From assembly GCA_963792915.1 (NCBI GenBank), contig CAWBYD010000002.1, positions 552,951 to 616,950 on the forward strand: 64,000 nt of DNA. The letters are read 5' to 3'. This DNA comes from Solirubrobacter sp963792915 (GTDB lineage Bacteria > Actinomycetota > Thermoleophilia > Solirubrobacterales > Solirubrobacteraceae). A program made the translations under genes and the position numbers. Within the stretch, counting starts at the first letter, position 1, and every line of letters begins with the position of its first letter. The notes under the pieces are model-generated. The model had not been told where the DNA came from and did not search any database. It was given only the letters and a program-made list of their open reading frames with translations. Below, one piece after another: positions 35,701 to 41,682 of this stretch.

Positions 35701-38325
35701 GCACAGCAGGGCGCCGCGACCAGGCAGATCTCGTCGACCGTCGCGTCGACCAAGGCGTCGCTGTCGCAGGGCGCGAAGCTCGCCCATAAGGCCGTTCAGG
35801 CCCAGCACGCCGCGGCCAGCAAGGGCCTGAAGGCCAGCGCGGCGAAGATGCGCGCGCTGGTCAAGAAGGCGGAGATCCTGCGCGACGAGGCGCCCGGGGT
35901 GGTCACCGACGTCGCGGGCGAGTTGAAGAAGATGAGCGGGCGCGGGATCGTCGCCGGCGGCAAGACCGCCAAGGCCGCCACGGCGGCCACCGGCGGCGCG
36001 GCCAAGACCGCGAAGTCGGGCATCGCGAGCGGCGCCGGCGCAGCGTGGTCCTCCGCCTCCCAGACCGCGAGCGGCGCGTCCGGGGGCGCGTCGCATGTCG
36101 CGTCGAGCGTCTCGACCCAGGTCCACAGCACGGCGCACTCCGCCACCGCTGCGGGCGACAAGACCGTCACCAGCTACACGGGCAAGGTCAAGTCCTCGGT
36201 CGGCAAGGTCAAGGGCAAGTTCCAGCAGGGCCTCTCGAGCACCAAGTCCGAGATGTCCGACCACGAGGCGAAGGTCCAGGGCGGGACGCAGCAGGTCCCG
36301 GGCCAGAGCTCCTCCAAGATCTCCGAGGGCCAGGCGAAGGTCAACGCCGAGGCGCAGAAGGAGCCCAAGAAGCCGGGCGGCCTGTGGGGCGCGATCGTCT
36401 CCGCCGCCAAGTGGGTGGTCGAGAAGCTCAAGGCCGCGTTCCAGTTCGTGGCCAAGCTGCTGACCGACCCGGGCTTCTGGGTCAGCCTGATCGTCGCCGT
36501 CGCGCTCACGGCGTTCGTGATCGCGACGTTCGGCAGCGGCCTCGCCGTGCTCGTCATCGGCGGCGCGATCATCGGCGCCATCAGCGCGGGCGCCGGCCAG
36601 ATCGTGTCCAACGTGGCCGCGGGCAAGAAGTGGAACGAGGGCCTGGGCACCGCGATGCTCGTCGGCGGCATCGCCGGCATGATCCCGGGCGCCGGCAAGG
36701 CCCTCGGGACGATCGGCTCGAAGATCGCCGGCCGGTTCGGCACCTCGCTCGCCGAGAGCGCGATCGGCCGCTTCGGCTCGCGGATCGCGCAGAGCGCGCT
36801 CGGCAAGGGCGTCGCCGCGCTGAGCCGGGGGATCGGGAAGTTCGGCGGCAAGCTCGGCGAGCTCGGCGAGAAGGGGCTCGCCACGAAGGCGGGCCGCATC
36901 CTGAGCGCGCCGTTCCGCGGCGCCGCGAACCTCGGCACCCGCGCCGGGACCGCGGTCCGGGGCGGGCTCGAGGACCGCTTCCCGAACGTGTTCAAGCCGC
37001 GTGTCGGCGGCGTCGAGCCGACCGGCGGGGCGGCCGTCACCGACGACGCCGACGCGGTCGCGAAGGAGTCCGCCGAGAAGGCGCAGGCCGTCCAGGAGCC
37101 GCCCGCGCTCCAGGACCAGGTCGACGGCGTGACCGGCGTCAAGAAGGGCCCCGAGTACGACCGGGCGCAGCAGCAGCTGCGCGACTTCTACGGCAACCAG
37201 CAGCGCGAGGCGGAGCGGACGGCGACCGAGGTCCGCACCAGCCGCACCGACCAGATGGTCGATCCGGCGACCGGCCACCCGCTCGTCCGGCCCGACGGGT
37301 CGCCGTACGGCTACGGGATCGAGGGCCGCTTCGATGCCCGCCGCTTCGCCTACGACGGCGAGAACCTCACCGAGGTCACGATCAAGGTCCACCTCAAGCC
37401 CGGCCAGGGCGTCACGCCCGAAGATCTCGCACGCGTACGCGCCGACACCTACGCCGGCGTCGATCAGCACTACAACCCCGGCCGGACGCTGCCCAACGGG
37501 GATCGCCTGCACGTCAACATCGAGTTCGTCGACAACCCGGCGGACGCGCATCTCAACGTCGACGTCGGCGCCGGCAAGGGCCGCGCCGACCAGACGCACT
37601 GGTACGTGGACAGCGACCCGACCGTCCACGCCCACGAGCTCGGCCACCAGATGGGCCTGCTCGACGAGTACGTCGACGCGACGACCGTCAACCGCGGCGC
37701 CGCGGGCGCACCGGGCGTCTACAACGACCAGAGCCTGATGGGCAACTTCTGGGTCCGCGACCCGGTCACCGGGCAGCCGATCGTGGATCCCGCGACCGCT
37801 CCGAAGCCCCGCCACCTCGGCCAGATCGGCGGGGACATCGACAACGCTCGCGCCGCGGCCGGCCCGGGACCGGCGCCGCCGGCCCCCAGCCCGAAGGCGC
37901 CGGAATCTGACCCGCGCCAGAGCATCGTGGACGTGCTCGAGGCGCGCAAGAACCAGATCGCCTCGGCGCGCGGGGACGAGAACCTCCTCAGGGCGCGCGT
38001 GCGCGCGGTGACCGCGGGCGGGGACAGCGCACAGGCGCTCTCCGACCTCGCGCCCAAGCTCGACCAGCTGCTCACCCCGTTCCGGCGCGCGCGTGTCGTG
38101 ACCGGTGGAGGACGCGGGGGCGCCGGTGTCTCGACCTACATCGAGTCGCTCGACGGGAAGTTCTCGATCCGTGTCACCCACAACCAGGTCGGGCCGAATC
38201 CGGTCGGCAGTCCTCCCGAGCCCCGTATCCACGTGTATGAGGGCGAAGTGTCCGGCCATGGACGCCACGTGGTTCTGCCACCGGGCACTACGCTCAACGA
38301 CATCTTGAGCGCGCTCGGCGTATGA
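32707..38325 (+). CDS. Giant polymorphic-toxin-like protein with zincin motif
   Basis: About 1,872 residues. Residues 36-57 carry MSVQQLLSMQRAAGNAAV, a leader motif common in actinobacterial proteins linked to DUF4157/eCIS effectors. Residues ~100-700 are Ala/Pro/Thr-rich with 28- and 19-residue repeats. About 725-1240 is long charged/Ser-rich helix. About 1250-1310 is hydrophobic (FWVSLIVAVALTAFVIAT), with Gly-rich helices to ~1420. The C-terminus has a zinc-peptidase motif HELGHQMGLLDEY (H1643, E1644, H1647, D1653) and a possible Met-turn SLMG (M1678). The last ~130 residues end HVVLPPGTTLNDILSAL, a possible second module. ATG 32707 has AGGGG at 9 nt; GTG 32698 is also possible. The stop overlaps the next gene (ATGA). 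No signal peptide, so export needs a dedicated system not seen here. Confidence 0.8.
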   Translation: MPERVEDLAPEQVAAAAAPAVAEAAPAAGGGLPGAMSVQQLLSMQRAAGNAAVSAYLRGQRAGDDGAGADGGVADRGGEGGPGANGSRPSALTELMGAANGAALAGPAANGAPAATNGAAPAATGGAAPAALAGPAANGAPAAPTGAAPVATNGVAPAALAGPAANGAPAAPTGAAPVATNGVAPAALAGPAANGAPAAPTGAAAITAAVAAENPDLAQTNGHSPDSAAQTASASTDAKSAPAEPAAAQPVTADPSEMAESDNGAPTADAPEAKPAHAAPTPAPPSEVPAAGGGDSADPHADADAVFTQATGGESAPEGAEEDFDDGGGDDAADAKAPDTGADAGPAAEAAPESPPSSTEASEPAATATAAPAGAAPAAVPTPAGATVPVAPPPPTPTAVSPNLDVAAAGAVPASSATDAAATNGAPLPAVTAPAAADMPPTTAAAPAVTDLASAGTPAATNGAAPAATDAASTATPAATNGAAAAMTDAASAGTPAATNGAAPAATAAASTATPAATNDAAPAGTDAASTATPAATNGAAPAATDAASAAAPAATNDAAPAGTDAASAAAPAVTDAAGAAAPAATDAAAGPAVTDAAGAAAPAATDAGPGADAAPATEAPDAASDAPTAADSSAPTTDDAPAADGAAEPAAGEASASEAAPAEADGAAPEAAGAEADAPEGAAVEAEPDAEAGGAHEAGAASGGDAGELLTYGGESEGAAGGVDDAEARREARERELERKRSIKEGRKLVNEAIRESVATEGQRLKQAQQRTTAAIMQAVGKQTREVSEAGQTHLGAVRGAFARAHGIVSAAVAGAKGRVASAGATAKGTVTTWHGSATNKTRSAVDEASSQATQTGSDFANQGKAAVSASSQKVQSNISSTAGQIQGQSGSGGGPNQAAQEGDAKVASKVSGDASGKVRSQGAQVVAGVQSQGGKIGSAFQAKGKEAASAIKSTMPGAISQITAITHQATSAVQKGVSAGHGALSHVQSQAAASLSAQQGAATRQISSTVASTKASLSQGAKLAHKAVQAQHAAASKGLKASAAKMRALVKKAEILRDEAPGVVTDVAGELKKMSGRGIVAGGKTAKAATAATGGAAKTAKSGIASGAGAAWSSASQTASGASGGASHVASSVSTQVHSTAHSATAAGDKTVTSYTGKVKSSVGKVKGKFQQGLSSTKSEMSDHEAKVQGGTQQVPGQSSSKISEGQAKVNAEAQKEPKKPGGLWGAIVSAAKWVVEKLKAAFQFVAKLLTDPGFWVSLIVAVALTAFVIATFGSGLAVLVIGGAIIGAISAGAGQIVSNVAAGKKWNEGLGTAMLVGGIAGMIPGAGKALGTIGSKIAGRFGTSLAESAIGRFGSRIAQSALGKGVAALSRGIGKFGGKLGELGEKGLATKAGRILSAPFRGAANLGTRAGTAVRGGLEDRFPNVFKPRVGGVEPTGGAAVTDDADAVAKESAEKAQAVQEPPALQDQVDGVTGVKKGPEYDRAQQQLRDFYGNQQREAERTATEVRTSRTDQMVDPATGHPLVRPDGSPYGYGIEGRFDARRFAYDGENLTEVTIKVHLKPGQGVTPEDLARVRADTYAGVDQHYNPGRTLPNGDRLHVNIEFVDNPADAHLNVDVGAGKGRADQTHWYVDSDPTVHAHELGHQMGLLDEYVDATTVNRGAAGAPGVYNDQSLMGNFWVRDPVTGQPIVDPATAPKPRHLGQIGGDIDNARAAAGPGPAPPAPSPKAPESDPRQSIVDVLEARKNQIASARGDENLLRARVRAVTAGGDSAQALSDLAPKLDQLLTPFRRARVVTGGGRGGAGVSTYIESLDGKFSIRVTHNQVGPNPVGSPPEPRIHVYEGEVSGHGRHVVLPPGTTLNDILSALGV
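33124..33317 (+). repeat. 84-bp in-frame tandem repeat in the toxin gene
   Basis: Units start at 33124, 33208 and 33292 (the last partial); each encodes 28 residues beginning APAAPTGAAPVATNGV. A degenerate copy precedes them (from about 33040). Near-identity suggests recent expansion. Confidence 0.85.
34075..34416 (+). repeat. 57-bp in-frame tandem repeat in the toxin gene
   Basis: Six 19-residue units of the form TPAATNGAAPAATDAASTA, with drift between copies, followed by shorter Ala/Thr/Asp repeats to about 34530. It forms part of a long flexible linker. Confidence 0.8.
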
Positions 38326-39227
38326 CGGTGCTGATCGTGGCGCCCGGCGCGGGCGGATACGCCGGGATGGATCGGCCGCCGCTCGGGTCGCAGCCCGACG
38401 TCCCGGAGCCGCTCGTCCTGCGCGGGCTGGAGCTCGAATCGTCCGGCGATGAAGCTGGCTTGCGCGCGTTCCTGGCGGACCTCCGCGCGAGCGGCGTGAC
38501 GCAGTACGACGTCATCGGGCTCGCCGACCCGGTGGGCGACGGATGGGAGTTCCTCGGCTACGACGTCGGCGAGACGACAGCCGCGGCGTGGTCGGCCATC
38601 AAGCACCGCGCCGAGGTCCTCGATGGCGAGCCACGGCTCAACGAGCATGGCCTGTTCTCGCAGCGTTCCGATGCGGAGGCGTTTCTGCAGGCCTATCTCC
38701 AGGCCGATGACCCGGACCGCGGCTGGACCGCGACCGGCTGGACCGACAACCCGAGCATCTACGCGGTGATCCCCATCAGCCGACTCCGTCAAGGGCTCAC
38801 GATTCACTACGGCACCGGCAACGAGAACGCGCCGGGCGACCCGTTCGGGAGGACCGACCTGACGATCGGGCCGGACGGGAGCGCGCGTCTCGATCACCGG
38901 CACATCGGACAGCACCGCGCGTGGACCGGCGTGATCGACGACGCGGTGCTGCAGCGGCTGCACGCCGCGCTCGAGCGCTCCGCCTTCCCGCAGGTCGATC
39001 AGCATCCGATTCCGCCTGGCTCGGCGCTGCGGACGCTCGTGGTCGAGTCTCCCGAATCCGGCCGGTCGGGCGTGCACGTCGCCTGGCACGCGGCGAAGGA
39101 TCTCGCGGGCTACGACGAGCTGTTCGAGATCCTCGACTCGCTGGTGCGGCAGATGAGCGAGGACTCGGTGACGGCGACGCCGGACACGCTCGGTCCCGTG
39201 GTGAGCGACCTGCGGCGGGTCGGGTAG
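38322..39227 (+). CDS. Candidate immunity protein for the zincin toxin
   Basis: A 301-residue soluble protein, start ATG 38322 overlapping the toxin stop (ATGA). No signal peptide or membrane segment. No family recognised. The N-terminal half is alpha/beta-like (LRAFLADLRASGVTQYDVIG, ending near WSAIKHRAEVLDG). The C-terminal half contains DLTIGPDGSARLDHR and a helical end (YDELFEILDSLVRQMS). Immunity genes typically follow polymorphic toxins directly; the role is inferred from position and coupling only. Confidence 0.6.
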   Translation: MTVLIVAPGAGGYAGMDRPPLGSQPDVPEPLVLRGLELESSGDEAGLRAFLADLRASGVTQYDVIGLADPVGDGWEFLGYDVGETTAAAWSAIKHRAEVLDGEPRLNEHGLFSQRSDAEAFLQAYLQADDPDRGWTATGWTDNPSIYAVIPISRLRQGLTIHYGTGNENAPGDPFGRTDLTIGPDGSARLDHRHIGQHRAWTGVIDDAVLQRLHAALERSAFPQVDQHPIPPGSALRTLVVESPESGRSGVHVAWHAAKDLAGYDELFEILDSLVRQMSEDSVTATPDTLGPVVSDLRRVG

Positions 39228-39238
39228 CCGGCCGATAC

Positions 39239-39268
39239 GTTCGCATGGTATTTTGATACCATGCGAAC
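39239..39268. promoter_or_regulatory. 13-bp palindrome over the VapB start codon
   Basis: GTTCGCATGGTAT (39239-39251), loop TTTG, ATACCATGCGAAC (39256-39268); perfect over 13 bp. The VapB ATG (39261) is inside the right arm. TATTTT (39249-39254) lies 6 nt before the ATG and no SD is seen, so the transcript may be leaderless with this as -10. AbrB-type antitoxins bind such dyads in their own promoter. Confidence 0.7.
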
Positions 39269-39500
39269 TACCATTGACGCGGCAGGGCGTTTGGTGGTGC
39301 CAAAGCCGTTGCGGGAGGAGCTTGGGTTCGCGCCGGGCGCCGAGTTGGAGCTGACGGCGGTCGACGGGCATCTCGAAGTAGCGGTTCCGTCGCGGGTGCG
39401 GGTCGAGGACGGGCCTCACGGCGTGCGCTTCGCGGCCGACGCGGACGAGCGGCTGAGCGCCGAGCAGGTTCGCGGACTGATGGAACGGGGCCGGCGCTGA
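39261..39500 (+). CDS. vapB: AbrB/VapB-type antitoxin
   Basis: A 79-residue protein with a SpoVT/AbrB swapped-hairpin DNA-binding domain (MRTTIDAAGRLVVPKPLREE, then LGFAPGAELELTAVDGHLEV) and a C-terminal tail that should hold the toxin. The downstream PIN toxin overlaps its stop. It should repress its own promoter through the palindrome that covers its start. Confidence 0.92.
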   Translation: MRTTIDAAGRLVVPKPLREELGFAPGAELELTAVDGHLEVAVPSRVRVEDGPHGVRFAADADERLSAEQVRGLMERGRR

Positions 39501-39904
39501 CGGCCGACACCAGCGCGGTCATCGCCGCACTGTCCGCCTGGCATGAGCAGCACGAAGCGGCGGCAGCGGCACTTGCGTCGATCACCGCGCTGCCGGCGCA
39601 CGTCATCGTCGAGGCCTATGCGGTACTGACTCGACTTCCGGCCGGCCTGGCGGTGACTCCGGGCGTGGCCGCCGGCGTGCTGGCCCGCCGCTTCAGCGGA
39701 CCGGCGTTGCGGCTCCCGGACGACCAGCGGACCGCGGTCCTTGAGCGCCTGGCGGGTGCGGGCGTCTTCGGAGGCGCCAGCTACGACGGCCTGGTCGCGC
39801 TGGAGGCTGCCCAGCACGGGCACGTCCTGCTCACGCTCGACGAGCGAGCCCGGTTGACCTACCAGCGCCTCGGCGTCGCGTTTCGCGTCATCAATGCCCG
39901 CTAA
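39497..39904 (+). CDS. vapC: PIN-domain toxin VapC
   Basis: A 135-residue PIN ribonuclease. Acidic residues expected at the active site are present: Asp4 (TADTSAVIAAL), Glu in VIVEAYAVL, Asp in ASYDGLVALEAAQ and Asp in LLTLDERA. No ATG/GTG/TTG fits; the only suitable start is CTG 39497, as a CTGA overlap with the vapB stop. The last codons (NAR-stop) lie in the 18-bp repeat shared with the integrase 3' end, so the end of this gene is the integration site of the element that follows. Confidence 0.85.
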   Translation: MTADTSAVIAALSAWHEQHEAAAAALASITALPAHVIVEAYAVLTRLPAGLAVTPGVAAGVLARRFSGPALRLPDDQRTAVLERLAGAGVFGGASYDGLVALEAAQHGHVLLTLDERARLTYQRLGVAFRVINAR

Positions 39905-39910
39905 TCGACG
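39893..39910. repeat. Left attachment-site repeat (attL candidate)
   Basis: The 18 bp aatgcccgctaatcgacg occur here and at 49813-49830, nowhere else noticed. It covers the last four codons' worth of vapC and its stop plus 6 bp. See the element entry. Confidence 0.75.
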
Positions 39911-40811
39911 GATGCGACCAATTCAGGCGCAGAGCCGGTTCGCGGGTGGGTGAGGCGTCGGCGCGTAGGAGTACGACCCGTCCTCTCAGGCCCTCCACGA
40001 CGTGTCGTTGGGCTCGGCGAGCGACTTCGCCCGCGGGGTTTCGCCCGATCTGCCGTCCAGCTTGACGACCTGCCGCCGCTGCCGCCCGTCGCCGCACGCG
40101 AGGACCGAACCACGCCCGTAACTGTCGTTCGCTCCGGCTGGTGACGCCACGGGGCCGATCTGGCGGTACGGCTTGCGCGCCCCGCGACCCCGCCCCCCTC
40201 GATGCCCGCAGTTGACGTTGCGCGGTGTCGTAGCTAGCTCCGCACGCTGGGCTGATCTCCGAGCCGGTGGCGTCGCCGTGGTGTTGGCCGGCGAGCACGG
40301 CGAGCGAAGCGAGCCGCGCGCAGCCGGCCGCGGCCGAAGGCCGCCTTGAGCACGTAAGGAAAGTCGCCTCCGATTCTGCATCGGGCTCAGCCGCGCGTCA
40401 CTGCTCTTGCCTCGTTGCGACAGCGCGGCGCGTCCGGACGACGGGTCGCCATGAGTATCGCTCGTCGCGCGAAGCAGCAGCTGAGGCGGTGCTGCGGGCG
40501 CCGCGCAGGCTCGTACGGCGAGGCGATCCGGCTTGCGCCCGACATCCTGCTCGACGGCATCCCGGACGAAGCTCTCGGACCCGAGTCATCAGTGGCCCGG
40601 CGCACCCGGACAGAGCCGAGGACGCTCAGGGGCGCCGTCCTCGTCCTCGGCGCTGACGCCGCGATCGCCGCGAGGGTCCGAAGCCACAGCCCGCGGCGCG
40701 GTAGGGCTCAGCAGAAGCGGTGGGTTCCCGACTCCAGCTCGGCGCCGCACGGCGTGAGCGCGGGTCACGGCCTGCGGGCGCCTCCGGTTTCTGCTGCCCG
40801 CGATCCAGCGG
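39911..40811. other. 900-bp stretch with no supported gene
   Basis: Short ORFs exist on both strands but none has a convincing start, family pattern or codon bias. The stretch is less uniform than its surroundings and rich in hairpins. GGCCGGC (40286-40292) pairs with GCCGGCC (40323-40329), directly followed by the stem GCGGCC-GAA-GGCCGC (40330-40344). It may hold an origin or structured RNA of the element, or be decayed sequence. Confidence 0.5.
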
Positions 40812-41454
40812 CTAGCTGCGGGACCAGGGGTCGACGTAGACGTCGTCGATCTGGTAGTGCGCGTCGGTGCCGGCGGTGGTGAAGCGGAAGGCGACCGGGG
40901 CCGCGGTCACGTTCGTCTTCTTGGCCGCGAAGACGCCGATGGCGATCGTGCCGGTGGGCTGCCAGGCGGTCGAGGTCGTCGCGTAGTTGAAGGGGCTGGT
41001 CTTGAGCAGCTTGCCCTTGCTGTCGTAGGCGAGCACCTCGATTCTCAGCGAGCCGTTGGCCGCGCCGGCGTTGCGGGCGAAGAGACGGAAGTACGTGTAC
41101 GTCTGGTCGATGCAGATCGGGGCGGTGACCGCCGCGGAGCCGGCGGGGAGATCGAGCGACTTCGAGTCCGATGCGGCGCCGACCTTCCACGGCTCGTTGC
41201 CGCTGACGACGGCGGCGCCGGTCGGATAGCGTCCAGCTTGCGGAGCCGTTCTCGAGGCCCTGGTTGGTCACGGGCGTGTACAGGCCGTGGTCGTTCCAGG
41301 CCGAGAAGGTCTGGGCGACCGTCGCCTGGGGGGAGCAGTCGTAGGGATTGGCGATGCTGCCCGTCGCGTGCGCCGGAGTGGCGACGAGCGCGGCCATGCC
41401 GATCGCGCAGGCGAGTACGCGCCGGCTGCGTCGGCCGCTGATGATGAACGGCAT
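40812..41454 (-). pseudogene. Secreted protein with one frame break
   Basis: The signal peptide (VLACAIGMAALVATPAHA) and about 50 mature residues are in one frame; an extra base near 41220 shifts it. Corrected, the protein is about 213 residues and continues as a beta-sandwich-like domain (GNEPWKVGAASDSKSLDLPA, CIDQTYTYFRLFARNAGAAN, YQIDDVYVDPW) like carbohydrate-binding/jelly-roll modules. Element cargo; function unknown. Confidence 0.65.
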
Positions 41455-41503
41455 ATCTGTGTTGACCTCCGTGTCTTGGACTGCACGAACGCGGTCGTTC
41501 GAT

Positions 41504-41520
41504 GGGGCGCTCAGCGCCCC
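41504..41520. terminator. GC-rich hairpin between divergent genes
   Basis: GGGGCGC (41504-41510) and GCGCCCC (41514-41520) with a 3-nt loop, in the 228-bp gap between the secreted gene (minus) and the GGDEF-EAL gene (plus). It may be a terminator or part of the 5' leader; nothing else is evident in this gap. Confidence 0.3.
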
Positions 41521-41682
41521 CGTGGATCCTCCATCGGCTCCCGGGCGGGGGTTACGAGTGCGCTGGACGGCTGATGTAGCGGGCGGTCAGCTTGTTTAGC
41601 TCAGGCGCGATCTCGGCGTCGCCGGTCTCGCTCAACGTGCGCGGCGCTCAGTTCCTGTGGTCTGGGGCCGATTGCAGTGGTA

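Noticed and set aside
34813..38268. Minus-strand ORF of 1,151 codons opposite the toxin gene
   Set aside because: Shadow of the GC-rich plus-strand gene: low-complexity Arg/Ala/Gly/Leu product with no family pattern, whereas the plus strand encodes clear domains.
32707..38325. DUF4157 (eCIS core) domain in the giant protein
   Set aside because: The leader motif is present but the domain's HELTHVVQQ-type motif is not; the HELGH motif lies in a different, C-terminal context.
39911..40200. tRNA gene at the left attachment site
   Set aside because: A GGTTCG segment near 39938 recalls a T-arm, but no cloverleaf can be drawn; the repeat lies in vapC instead.
40415..40882. Plus-strand ORF of 155 codons in the element's left end
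   Set aside because: No start signal, Arg-rich product and no family pattern; not supported as a gene.
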